A DNA stretch of 17,128 nucleotides from Methanomassiliicoccaceae archaeon UBA72 (GCA_002509405.1 DAVO01000026.1:1-17128); one strand, 5' to 3'; counted from the stretch's first letter, positions 7,231 to 15,008 are shown. Program-made: numbers and translations. Notes: generated from the letters alone by a model not told the origin.

Positions 7231-7238
7231 ATTATAAG
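7231..7238 (-). promoter_or_regulatory. Candidate internal promoter for the FAD oxidase gene
   Basis: The minus strand contains TTATAAT overlapping the stop codon of the DUF123 gene. A start about 25 bases downstream would leave a leader of about 36 bases that includes the GGAGGG ribosome-binding site. Read-through from the operon is the alternative. Confidence 0.35.
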
Positions 7239-7696
7239 CATTCGCACTCGCGGACGCGTAGTTGGGACGGCTGGACCCTTCTCATGCCCAGTCTTTCCAC
7301 CAGCTTCGCCTTTCCGCCATCTGGCACTGATAGAAGATGCGAGAAACATCTGCAATCCGAAGAACCGAACCCCCTTGCTACGGGCACGAAGCCCAAGGAT
7401 GCGGCGGCATCGGCGATTCCGCATTCGGCCACCGAACCGGGATATTCTGACCCGTAAGCTTCGATTTTTGAAGCGACCGTGGTAAGCCTATCAATGTGCC
7501 AGCGCATCTTTTTTTCATGAGAGAGATGTCTGCATATCCGTTGTTCCAAACCATTCATGGCGCTTCCCGCATAGCAGTACTCCCCTGCCCCGAATAAGAT
7601 ATTTCCCAGAGATCCGACGCCCAATTCCGTGTCTTCGGTCAGGGTGATGAAGAGTGCGTAAGTGCCCTTACGCCTTTCCAGCCGATTTCCTGGCAT
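7232..7696 (-). CDS. DUF123 / GIY-YIG-like nuclease-fold protein
   Basis: 154 residues, matching the DUF123 family, a derivative of the GIY-YIG nuclease fold. G11-T12-Y13 stands for the GIY strand and YCYAGSA (40-46) for the YIG strand. R53 and H57 (RICRH) and WHID (66-69) follow in family order, and the C-terminal FGSSDCRCFSHL (110-121) is the conserved late motif. In some archaea DUF123 is linked to endonuclease III, hinting at nucleic-acid repair or processing, but no activity is established here. The ATG at 7696 overlaps the mmp7 coding region by 29 bases, with a GGAGGT 11 bases upstream. Last gene of the MCR-activation operon; a functional link to MCR is not implied by sequence. Confidence 0.8.
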   Translation of the reverse strand: MPGNRLERRKGTYALFITLTEDTELGVGSLGNILFGAGEYCYAGSAMNGLEQRICRHLSHEKKMRWHIDRLTTVASKIEAYGSEYPGSVAECGIADAAASLGFVPVARGFGSSDCRCFSHLLSVPDGGKAKLVERLGMRRVQPSQLRVRECECL

Positions 7697-8609
7697 CGTC
7701 GTACTCTACCTCCGAGCCCGTTTTGATCTTTATGAGCATGCTGCTGCGGTCGAGTTTCGACTCTGTGATCTTTGCGATGTCGCCCAGCCTCCGGTCGTAG
7801 ATCATTATGTTACTTACGGCCTCGACATTCTCGTCGTATGGTATCTTGGCCCTGAGGCCGTCCAAATGCAGCACGATCGGTGAGGGCCTGAGACACATAT
7901 CGATCGGAGGATAGTTCTCCAATACCTGTTTAACTTCCGAAGGATGGACGAAAAGGGGGTCCTCGGACATCCTCTTCCTCTTGTCCTTCAAAACCGTCTC
8001 GGTCATCGATACAATCTCGTCCAGCTTGTCCCTCTCCTCGGGGGACCTCATCCTCTCGGACTTCCTTCCCACGCCGGGCACTATTCCCTCGCAGTAGTCC
8101 TCGAGCCCCTCCGGCCTAGGTCCGCAGACCAGTATGAGAGGTATCCTGATATCCTTCATGAGCTCCGCCTTGGCCTCGATGCATGATTTGAAATTGCCGA
8201 AGCAGAAGATCGCCGCGTCGTATTCGTTGATGATGGCGACCTCCGATCCGGATATCTGGGAGGTTCCTTTGCCTCTTCCTCTCGCCAGTCCCATGACTAT
8301 CGACAGAGCGCCTTTCCTTCTGAGCGCTTCGGCGATGTCGCATATGGGATGGGGCATGTGGTGGCGCCCCAGTGTCGGGCCCACCACTGCGATCTCAGTC
8401 CCGGCGAGGGGGACCTCCTTCACCTCCCCTCCGATCTCCCTGCACAGGGCGACCACCGATTCCTTGTCCTCGCTGGGGATGGACATTGTGACGGTGAGCA
8501 TCTGTGAGCTCCTGATCTTCTGAAGGACCGCCCCGCCCACATCTTCTATGAGCTCGAAAAGCTCGGCTGAACGGTAAACGCCGCCGTCGTACATTATGAC
8601 CTCAAACAT
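7668..8609 (-). CDS. mmp7: Methanogenesis marker protein 7 (MCR activation complex)
   Basis: 313 residues matching methanogenesis marker 7. A Rossmann-like core has EIAVVGPTLGRHHMPHPICD (72-91), FCFGNFKSCI (135-144), IPLILVCGPRPEGLEDYC (156-173) and GVGRKSER. Cysteines at 56, 90, 136, 143, 162, 173 and 239 offer Fe-S ligands. Parts align by eye with McrC of the same operon, which suggests paralogy. Mmp7 co-purifies with the component A3a/MCR activation complex with McrC, Mmp3 and Mmp17, which with A2 and ATP reduces F430 nickel to Ni(I). The start overlaps the mmp17 end by 8 bases; GGGAGGG lies 7 bases upstream of the ATG. Confidence 0.93.
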   Translation of the reverse strand: MFEVIMYDGGVYRSAELFELIEDVGGAVLQKIRSSQMLTVTMSIPSEDKESVVALCREIGGEVKEVPLAGTEIAVVGPTLGRHHMPHPICDIAEALRRKGALSIVMGLARGRGKGTSQISGSEVAIINEYDAAIFCFGNFKSCIEAKAELMKDIRIPLILVCGPRPEGLEDYCEGIVPGVGRKSERMRSPEERDKLDEIVSMTETVLKDKRKRMSEDPLFVHPSEVKQVLENYPPIDMCLRPSPIVLHLDGLRAKIPYDENVEAVSNIMIYDRRLGDIAKITESKLDRSSMLIKIKTGSEVEYDDARKSAGKA

Positions 8610-9168
8610 CGGCCGACCCTCCCATCGCTACGTGGACCTTTGCTCCTTCTTTCATGAACTCGGGCTTCATGATCTCCTCGGTGGCAACCACGGTGACCAC
8701 GGTCCCCGAGATGAAAACATGGCGCACCTTTATCCCTTCGGGCATCGACCTCCAGACAGAACCGATTATCTCCTTCAGGGCTTCCTCGCCGGATGCTATC
8801 ACCGTTTTGCTTACGGCCTCGAGATCGGCGTTTGCTACCGACATGTCGAAACGGGTCTGTTGGTCGACGCTGTTCCTGCCGTACGCGGACCACATTGCCC
8901 CAAGTATCTCCGGCGCATAGCGTTCGTCGGTGATGGTTATATGGACACCGGAACCTTCCTCGCGGAGGCTGCTGACGTCTGCGATGGTCTTGCTTACGGG
9001 CTCGGCGCGCAACCTGACGGAGAAGATGAACAGCGGCGTCTCCGGTCTGAGCACGAGCTCTGCCTTATCTATGGCCAGGGCCTCGCCCAAATCGTTCATT
9101 ATGTTCTCGAAGAGCACCCTGTATGCTTCATTCCCGAAAGGGTCCGTTCCGTGAACCGTGATGTCCAT
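8602..9168 (-). CDS. mmp17: Methanogenesis marker protein 17 (MCR activation complex)
   Basis: 188-residue protein matching methanogenesis marker 17. Visible blocks are VHGTDPFGNEAY (5-16), ITITDERYAPEILG (77-90) and VFISGTVVTVVATEEIMKPEF (151-171). It contains no cysteine, so it probably has a structural or scaffold role and not cluster binding. Mmp17 is a known member of the MCR activation assembly. It sits 9 bases after mmp15, whose stop overlaps the ribosome-binding site (GTGAGGT, 6 bases before the ATG), and overlaps mmp7 by 8 bases. This tight spacing suggests coupled synthesis of Mmp17 and Mmp7 in fixed ratio. Confidence 0.92.
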   Translation of the reverse strand: MDITVHGTDPFGNEAYRVLFENIMNDLGEALAIDKAELVLRPETPLFIFSVRLRAEPVSKTIADVSSLREEGSGVHITITDERYAPEILGAMWSAYGRNSVDQQTRFDMSVANADLEAVSKTVIASGEEALKEIIGSVWRSMPEGIKVRHVFISGTVVTVVATEEIMKPEFMKEGAKVHVAMGGSADV

Positions 9169-9177
9169 TTCTTTACC

Positions 9178-10401
9178 TCACAGGAATCCTGAGCTCAGCA
9201 GAGCCCCTCCCACCGCACCGATGTATTGGGAGTCGGGCGGGACTATGGGCATCTCGCCGAGTATTTCGCCTACGGCCTTCACGAGACCTGTGATCAGCGA
9301 GGTGCCTCCGACCTGTATGATGGGGTGCCTGACGTCGATCTCCTGCAGCTGCTGCTCGTATACCTGCTCAGCAACGGAATGGCAGGCTGCCGCGGCAACG
9401 TCTTCGAAGGTCTTCCCCTCTCCGAGCTGGGTGACCAGGTCCTGGATTCCGAATATCGAGCAGTAGGAGTTCATCTTGGCTTTCCTCCAGTCCCCCTTCA
9501 TCGCAAGCGGTCCGAGTTCCTCGATGTCCACCTTCATCCTCTTGGCGGTCATTTCCAGGAAACGGCCCGATGCACCGGCGCATATGCCTCCCATGGTGAA
9601 GTTGTCCGGCACTCCGTCGCGGACCGTGATCGCCTTGTTGTCCATCCCCCCTATGTCGAGGATCGTCGCCTCACCCCTCTGGCGGTCGGCCAGCCAGACG
9701 GCGCCTTTGGAGTTGACGGTGAGCTCTTCCTGCACCAGCTTTGCATTGTAGTGCTTGCCCAGAGTGTAGCGTCCATATCCCGTGGTACCTATGGCCTCCA
9801 GGTCTTTGAGCTCGATACCGGCCTGCTTCATCGCCTCCTCGAGCACCTGCTCTGCTGATTTGATGACATCGCCTGAGCCTGTCCAGGCTTTTCCGATGAT
9901 CTTGTTGTCCTGCATCACGACCGCCTTGGTCGTGCTCGAACCTGAGTCCAATCCTGCCGTGAGCCCCGTCTGCCTCTCCCTTGCAAGAAGCTCCTTCCTC
10001 GAAACTATCGTGACCAGGGCCTCCATCCTAGTGAGCATCTGGGACGCTTTGAGCCTCTCCGTGAACGAATATGTGACTACCGGCAGGTTCGTGTTATCCT
10101 GTATGAACCTCCTCAGCTCGTTTCTGACCAACGCGGCCTCGGCGCACCTGAAGCACGTACATATGAACACGGCATCTGCATCGTAATTCCCGTCGGCCAA
10201 GGACGCTGCCCTTGCGATCATCAGCTTGAGCTGGTTGGAGCGGGGGTTGAAACCGAAGCGTTTGACCGCGTCGTCGACATCTGCCGCTCCTACGTCTGGG
10301 TAGACCATCTTCGCCCCTACCGAAAGGGCGGCCTTCTCGATCTCGTGCTGAACGCTGCTGTATTCCGTTCCGCATGAGAGCTCTGCGATCTTTATCGTCA
10401 T
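9178..10401 (-). CDS. mmp15: Methanogenesis marker protein 15, BadF/HgdC-type Fe-S ATPase
   Basis: 407 residues. From about 148 on it is an ASKHA ATPase of the BadF/BcrA/HgdC type: phosphate-1 motif GLDSGSSTTKA (150-160), IGTTGYGR (204-211), phosphate-2 DIGGMDNKAI (249-258), and VGGTSLITG (364-372) for adenosine binding. Two cysteines sit where the subunit-bridging [4Fe-4S] ligands of such activators lie: C274 in ICAGASGRFLEM and C314 in NSYCSIFG. The N-terminal ~145 residues are an extra domain with a CTCFRC motif (C81, C83, C86). Relatives use ATP to push electrons to very low potential. The start forms an ATGA overlap with the mmp5 stop; GGAGGG lies 9 bases upstream. The role in MCR activation is inferred from context. 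Confidence 0.93.
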   Translation of the reverse strand: MTIKIAELSCGTEYSSVQHEIEKAALSVGAKMVYPDVGAADVDDAVKRFGFNPRSNQLKLMIARAASLADGNYDADAVFICTCFRCAEAALVRNELRRFIQDNTNLPVVTYSFTERLKASQMLTRMEALVTIVSRKELLARERQTGLTAGLDSGSSTTKAVVMQDNKIIGKAWTGSGDVIKSAEQVLEEAMKQAGIELKDLEAIGTTGYGRYTLGKHYNAKLVQEELTVNSKGAVWLADRQRGEATILDIGGMDNKAITVRDGVPDNFTMGGICAGASGRFLEMTAKRMKVDIEELGPLAMKGDWRKAKMNSYCSIFGIQDLVTQLGEGKTFEDVAAAACHSVAEQVYEQQLQEIDVRHPIIQVGGTSLITGLVKAVGEILGEMPIVPPDSQYIGAVGGALLSSGFL

Positions 10402-10835
10402 TTACCGAGTCCCTCCAGGAATTCCTTGGCGCTGATGACGAAGTTCTTGGCCTCCTCCTCGTTGGAGGGGTAGACCACATGCAGCCTCGGGATCCCGCGC
10501 TTTTTGATAAGATATTTCAGCATCTCGTTCGAACGCTCGCATCCGACACATCCGAAGCTGTAGGGCGCATTGTCCATGATTATGGCCGCATCGGCCTCCT
10601 CGATCATCGGTCCCCACATGGCCATCCTGCCCCTTATCCCCGAGGGTACTTCGACTCCGGCGTACTTCAGGCCCCTTACAACATCGTCCAGGGTCACATT
10701 CATCGGCGGCATGTCGATCTCCAGGTTGTCAATCTTCTCCTGGATCGCCGCCATGGCGCTGAGCGGCTCGTGGCCGAATCTTTCCACTATATCGAACAAT
10801 ATCAAACTGTTCGGCGGGTCTATGAACACCTTCAT
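10398..10835 (-). CDS. mmp5: Methanogenesis marker protein 5
   Basis: 145-residue protein matching methanogenesis marker 5, found in methanogens. It starts MKVFIDPPNSLILFDIVERF and carries SFGCVGCERSNEM (93-105), with C96 and C99 as a likely metal or Fe-S site, then RGIPRLHVVYP. A Rossmann-like alternation of strands and helices is apparent; no catalytic motif is recognised. The gene lies 2 bases after mmp6, has GAGGAG 5 bases before its ATG, and overlaps mmp15 by 4 bases. Co-translation with mmp6 and mmp15 suggests these three act together, possibly as electron carrier or partner of the Mmp15 ATPase (inference). Confidence 0.92.
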   Translation of the reverse strand: MKVFIDPPNSLILFDIVERFGHEPLSAMAAIQEKIDNLEIDMPPMNVTLDDVVRGLKYAGVEVPSGIRGRMAMWGPMIEEADAAIIMDNAPYSFGCVGCERSNEMLKYLIKKRGIPRLHVVYPSNEEEAKNFVISAKEFLEGLGK

Positions 10836-10837
10836 CG

Positions 10838-11254
10838 TTACTCCTCACAAATCTTTTTGAATTCCCTTACAGGAAGAGGTCCTTTTTCCGGGACCTGTTC
10901 GACCTTCTCGCCTCTGTCGGCGCATTCGAGTCCGTACTGCACATTGGAAAGCAACGCCCACTCGGCCTCTAGCTGGCTGTAGCCGGGCCTTGTGCCATGC
11001 TGGGCGCGGCACCTTCTAGGGTCGCCTGCAGGATACGCCCTGCGTTTGGAGAACACCTCGTTGCGGTATTTTCCGCGTATCTGGTCCAGCACTTCTTTTA
11101 CGGCTTCCCTTCTGCCCTCCACGAGGCAGCCGTAGCATGTCTCCTTGACCTTGACATCTTTGTTCATCGCATGGACCGAGCGGACCAGCTGATCGGGCGT
11201 GAGCATAGAGCTGGGAGATATCATTAGCAACCTGGTCTCTCTTTCTTCGCTCAT
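10838..11254 (-). CDS. mmp6: Methanogenesis marker protein 6
   Basis: 138 residues matching methanogenesis marker 6. The N-terminal half (about 8-60) has an alternating fold and a CYGCLVEG motif (C40, C43). The second half has RRCRAQHGTRPGYSQLEAEW (80-99) with C82, then C111 and C136. The conserved cysteines suggest a metal or Fe-S site. The biochemical role is unknown; conservation across methanogens and linkage to mmp3 and mmp5 place it in MCR maturation or activation. The ATG overlaps the mmp3 stop (ATGA), with GGAGGAG 5 bases upstream. Confidence 0.92.
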   Translation of the reverse strand: MSEERETRLLMISPSSMLTPDQLVRSVHAMNKDVKVKETCYGCLVEGRREAVKEVLDQIRGKYRNEVFSKRRAYPAGDPRRCRAQHGTRPGYSQLEAEWALLSNVQYGLECADRGEKVEQVPEKGPLPVREFKKICEE

Positions 11255-12765
11255 GTCTTCTCCTCCGTGATGTAGATTATCTTGTCTTCTTCGGCCTCGG
11301 CAAGAAGCCTCTTGAGATCGTCCGCAAACCTGCCTACGATGTTGGTGCCGTAGGGCTCCTCGCCCGTGGGCCCGTATTCCTTGCTGTCCTGCAGCCTGAT
11401 GCCCATCAGACCGCAGTACGGGCGGGCCTGGTTAGTGATGCCTATATCCCCGCGTTTCACTTTTTTGAACAATGGCTGGGGATAGAGCAGCTTGCCCCTC
11501 ATCTCGTCGCCGTAGAAGGTGATCATCGATGCCCCCTCGTATGCGAACTGCACCTTCAGAGTCCCTATTGGCTTGTGGCTGAGCCCGGTGACCTTTCTGA
11601 AGTAGTATGACGTCACCCTGTCTTCGGCTGTTATCTCGATCCTGTATACGCTGTCCCTTGGGACCCCGAACGTCTCCACCGTCCCGGACCTGAGGGCTTC
11701 GATCGTGAGTTCGGGAGTCTGTTCCACTATGATCGCCCCATCGGACGTGTCGCCCTTCCTCACCTGTTTTACGCCGGCCTTCGACAGGAAATCGGCTCCC
11801 GCTTTCTGGGTCATCCCCACGGACAGTATCCTCGGGGGATCGGTGACGATCGATATCCTGTCTCCTTTCTTGGCCATGGATACTATCGCCAAACCGCGCT
11901 CCACCTTGCCCGCAGAGCTGTGGGACTGGGCGATCTGCCTTTTGTCTTTGTATATGTATATCCTGCCTTTTCCGGTACCTTCGTTCCTAACGGTCACGGA
12001 ACCCGTATCCCTGACGGCAGCTTTTTCGGGCTTAATATCGGCGTCCAGGTCCTCGGAGCTCGCTATATAGCTGCCGGTCGGGTCCGTGACTTCGAGGACC
12101 ATGTCCGAAGCCGTGATGAGCAGGTGCTCGGCCGCCACGGGGGATCCGGAGTCGAGCTTTATCAGCACATTGGTGTCTACCGAATATCCTTCCTCCATGG
12201 GGTAGGACATATCGGAGGTCACTTCGACGTTCTCGGTGCTCACTTCGGACATCACCGGAAGTATCCCGCTGATGCCCTCGCCCTCGCGCAGCTCCTCGAT
12301 CAGATGCCTTCCCACGGTTATGCGGCCGATGCGGCCGGCGCCGGCCCCGTAAGATTCCCTGTGGTCGTTCTTTGCGACCATGATGTAAGTGGTCTGATTG
12401 TCGCCGCCTCCCAACGAAAAGAAGCAGTCGAACTTGCGGTAGAGGCGGTCCGCGGGGTCCGCTTTTATGTCTGAAGAGAACGACCCGAATGCGACGATCT
12501 TGCGGGTGACCCACCTTGCTGTGACTCCTTCCACATTACTTATCATGGAACGCCACTTCTCTGCATCGGGGCCGTCGTCCAGATGGAGAACCATGTTCCC
12601 CCTCGGCGTTATGAGCTCGAAATCATTGGTCTTCTTCGTGACCGTCTCCACCGAAAGGTGCACGGCCACCATGGACCCTTCGCTGTACTCCTCCCCTGCA
12701 ACGGCATCCTTGAGGGTCGCCCCTTCTTTGAGAGTCTTCGGCCTTCCGTTGACGGCGATCTTCAT
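11251..12765 (-). CDS. mmp3: Methanogenesis marker protein 3 (MCR activation complex)
   Basis: 504-residue protein matching methanogenesis marker 3, a member of the MCR activation complex. The N-terminus (1-60; KIAVNGRPKTLKEGATLKDAV) resembles a ThiS/MoaD-type beta-grasp domain. A long middle region of beta-rich sequence follows. The C-terminal part holds the family hallmark ITNQARPYCGLMGIRLQDS (442-460) and GPTGEEPYGTNIVGRF, where a cyclophilin-like fold is expected. Only two cysteines occur, C114 and C451. Length is usual for the family. GGAGGTG lies 4-5 bases before the ATG, which overlaps the mcrC stop as ATGA; the 3' end overlaps mmp6 in the same way. Probably a scaffold or subunit contacting MCR. 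Confidence 0.93.
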   Translation of the reverse strand: MKIAVNGRPKTLKEGATLKDAVAGEEYSEGSMVAVHLSVETVTKKTNDFELITPRGNMVLHLDDGPDAEKWRSMISNVEGVTARWVTRKIVAFGSFSSDIKADPADRLYRKFDCFFSLGGGDNQTTYIMVAKNDHRESYGAGAGRIGRITVGRHLIEELREGEGISGILPVMSEVSTENVEVTSDMSYPMEEGYSVDTNVLIKLDSGSPVAAEHLLITASDMVLEVTDPTGSYIASSEDLDADIKPEKAAVRDTGSVTVRNEGTGKGRIYIYKDKRQIAQSHSSAGKVERGLAIVSMAKKGDRISIVTDPPRILSVGMTQKAGADFLSKAGVKQVRKGDTSDGAIIVEQTPELTIEALRSGTVETFGVPRDSVYRIEITAEDRVTSYYFRKVTGLSHKPIGTLKVQFAYEGASMITFYGDEMRGKLLYPQPLFKKVKRGDIGITNQARPYCGLMGIRLQDSKEYGPTGEEPYGTNIVGRFADDLKRLLAEAEEDKIIYITEEKT

Positions 12766-13382
12766 CTGGCACCTCCGCTGGGAATCATGGATTGAACCTT
12801 GGACACTATCTCATCGAGCTTGTCCTGCGGGCAGGTCACGCCTCTGATGACGCCGGTGACGATATGCACTATCTCGCCCTGCGTCTGTATCTCGTCTTCG
12901 GGCGGCATCACGTGGGCTGTCTTCACTCCTATGGCCGCGAAATCTTCGAAGTCCACAGGGCACTGTGACACGATTATCGCGGGAAGGTCCACGTTCCTGA
13001 GGATCAGCCTCGCTTTGTAGATTATATGCTTGCGCACGTTGCCCAGGTGTATCAGCACGACCTTAAACTGGCGCAGACGGTCCACTTCGAGGGGATCCAG
13101 ACCGAACCTCGATCCCGTTGTGACGTCGGGTGCGTCCGAGGGCACGCCCGATCCGGCATTTACCACCAGGACACTGGTGTCTATGCCCTCCTCTCTGAGT
13201 GCATAGGTTATCTCGCATACCGGTTTGGTGATGTGCCTCTTTCCGGGACCCATGGCCACCGCCACTACGTCCCTCCCGCTGTCGGAGATGGTGGCCCTCT
13301 GTGCCAGAGCACCGCCCACACCGAGGCCCATCGCCTCCCTGCATTCAACGAAACTCAGATGGCGACCGATCTGCTGCTTCAT
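12762..13382 (-). CDS. mcrC: McrC, MCR activation complex subunit
   Basis: 206 residues with the McrC hallmarks: GRHLSFVECREAMGLGVGG (6-24), VAMGPGKRHITKPVCEITYA (42-61), NAGSGVPSDAP (75-85), IHLGNVRKHIIYKARLIL (111-128) and SQCPVDFEDFAAIGVKT (139-155). Cysteines at 14, 56, 141 and 184 are candidate Fe-S ligands. McrC is encoded in the mcr operon of many methanogens and is part of the component A3a activation complex. Here it is instead the second gene of the activation operon. The atwA stop TGA is immediately followed by the mcrC ATG, with GAGGGTGA just upstream. It looks like a paralogue of Mmp7. Confidence 0.95.
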   Translation of the reverse strand: MKQQIGRHLSFVECREAMGLGVGGALAQRATISDSGRDVVAVAMGPGKRHITKPVCEITYALREEGIDTSVLVVNAGSGVPSDAPDVTTGSRFGLDPLEVDRLRQFKVVLIHLGNVRKHIIYKARLILRNVDLPAIIVSQCPVDFEDFAAIGVKTAHVMPPEDEIQTQGEIVHIVTGVIRGVTCPQDKLDEIVSKVQSMIPSGGAR

Positions 13383-15002
13383 TCATTCACCCTCGGAGTC
13401 GTCATCCTGAAGCTCTTTCAGACCGAACCTCTGGATGACCGACTCGGGAGTTCCGATATCTTCCACTACGCCGTTCCTTATGAAAGCGACGCGGTCGCAG
13501 ACGTTCTCTACGAAATCCATGTCGTGGCTAACTACGACGAATGTCTCGCCGAGGGTTTCCCTTGCCCTGATTACCGATTTTGCGATGATGGTCTTGGTTA
13601 TCGGATCCATCGTTCCGGTCGGCTCATCCAGCACTATGATGCGCGGCTCCCTTATCAGAACCTGCGCGAAAGCGATCCTCTGGCACTCTCCGACGCTGAG
13701 GGTGTCGGGGTAAGAGTATAGCAGATTCTCCATGTTCTTCTTGTCGAACCCTACGCTCTGAAGCACCTGTATGGCCTTGAACTTTGCAAGTTCTGCAGGC
13801 ATCCTGGTGCCTATGCTGGTCGTAAGGTTGCTGAGTATGTTGTCGAAAGGATAGAGCGTGTATTCCTGATGCAGGAACCCTATGTACGGTGTGGCGCGTC
13901 CTTTGCCGCTCGGCCCCACTTCGGACATGTCCACCCAGTCGTCGCCGATCCTTATCTTGACCGAACCGCGGGTGGCAGGCGTCATTCCGGCGACCATCCT
14001 GGACGTGGTGGTCTTGCCCGCACCGGACTTTCCTACAAGACCGAACACCTCGCGCTCCATTATATCGAAGGTCACTCCGTCCACGGCCTTGACCACTCCT
14101 CTGACGACGGAGAAAAAGTGCTTCTCAGCGTCCTTGAGCGAGATTATGGGCTCCCCGAGGTCTGCGGCCTTGGTTTTTTCAAAGGTGTACCCTTCCATGA
14201 ACTTGCCGGTGATCTCCTTCGGGTCGCCCTGCATCAGCACGTTACCGGAATCCAGCCATATGGCCTCGTCCGCCATCATGTCAACAGCCTCGGGCCAGTG
14301 GGAAGCAAAGACCATCGATATGCCGTTCTTATCGACATAGTTAACAAGACGCTCATGCATCAATTCCGCCGTATAGGGGTCAAGCGTTCCCGTAGGCTCG
14401 TCCGCCAATAAGAAAAGGGGGTCCCTGGCTATCTGTCTTGCAAGGACTATCCTCTGCTTCTCTCCTCCGGAAAGGTCCCTTGCTATGTGAGTCGTCCTGT
14501 GGGTCATACCGACGAATTCCAGCAGCTGGAGCGCCATGTCGGTCCTGGCCTTGCCCTCAGCGCGGTCGCCTATGGCTTCGAATATGTTCTCGATGACGGT
14601 CTTATCCCCGAAAAGGGCGAATGTCCTCTGCAGCATTATGGCGATGCGGCTCTTGAGCTGACGCCTGAGAGGGTCTTCTTCTTTCAAAGACCAGAAATCC
14701 ACGGTCATAGTCTCGGTTTCGCACCCGCATTTAGTGCAGGGCGTTCCTTCATAGGGGAGGTCGAGGTTTCCGCATCCGGAACACCTGTTGACTCTATAAA
14801 GCACCCTTCCGGAGTCGGGCGCGTAATCTTCGCTTCCCCTGAGCATCATTATCAAGACGCTCTTTCCCGCGGCGCTCTTGCCTATGAGTCCGAGAATTTT
14901 GCCGGTCTGTATAGTGGCGCTCACATTATTAAGGACTTTTTTGTTTCCGAATTTTTTGGAAACATTCTCAATAATAACAAAGTCCACCGACTTTTGAACC
15001 AT
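13383..15002 (-). CDS. atwA: Methyl-coenzyme M reductase activation component A2 (tandem ABC ATPase)
   Basis: 539-residue soluble protein with two ABC ATPase domains, the ATP-hydrolysing component A2 that drives reductive activation of MCR. Domain 1: Walker A GKSAAGKS (41-48), signature LSGGEKQR (177-184), Walker B LLADEP (198-203), H235. A zinc-ribbon-like insertion follows the first Walker A, with C74, C77, C89, C92 and C94 (CSGC, CTKCGC). Domain 2: Walker A GKSGAGKT (324-331), variant signature LSVGECQR (435-442), Walker B IIVLDEP (455-461), H493. No transmembrane segment, so it is not a transporter. First gene of the operon; a TATA box lies 26 bases before the ATG and no well-placed Shine-Dalgarno exists (nearest GAGGG is 13-14 bases away), so it may be leaderless. 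Confidence 0.96.
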   Translation of the reverse strand: MVQKSVDFVIIENVSKKFGNKKVLNNVSATIQTGKILGLIGKSAAGKSVLIMMLRGSEDYAPDSGRVLYRVNRCSGCGNLDLPYEGTPCTKCGCETETMTVDFWSLKEEDPLRRQLKSRIAIMLQRTFALFGDKTVIENIFEAIGDRAEGKARTDMALQLLEFVGMTHRTTHIARDLSGGEKQRIVLARQIARDPLFLLADEPTGTLDPYTAELMHERLVNYVDKNGISMVFASHWPEAVDMMADEAIWLDSGNVLMQGDPKEITGKFMEGYTFEKTKAADLGEPIISLKDAEKHFFSVVRGVVKAVDGVTFDIMEREVFGLVGKSGAGKTTTSRMVAGMTPATRGSVKIRIGDDWVDMSEVGPSGKGRATPYIGFLHQEYTLYPFDNILSNLTTSIGTRMPAELAKFKAIQVLQSVGFDKKNMENLLYSYPDTLSVGECQRIAFAQVLIREPRIIVLDEPTGTMDPITKTIIAKSVIRARETLGETFVVVSHDMDFVENVCDRVAFIRNGVVEDIGTPESVIQRFGLKELQDDDSEGE

Positions 15003-15008
15003 GGATGT

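Noticed and set aside
8596..9192. 198-codon plus-strand open frame opposite mmp17
   Set aside because: It is antisense to a well-supported marker protein and has no ribosome-binding site or recognisable motif.
10374..10982. 202-codon plus-strand open frame across mmp5 and mmp6
   Set aside because: It crosses the junction of two confident minus-strand genes and its composition is that of a shadow frame.
13383..15002. AtwA as a peptide or multidrug transporter ATPase
   Set aside because: The tandem soluble ABC domains with a Cys-rich insert, and the direct link to mcrC and mmp genes, identify component A2; no permease genes are adjacent.
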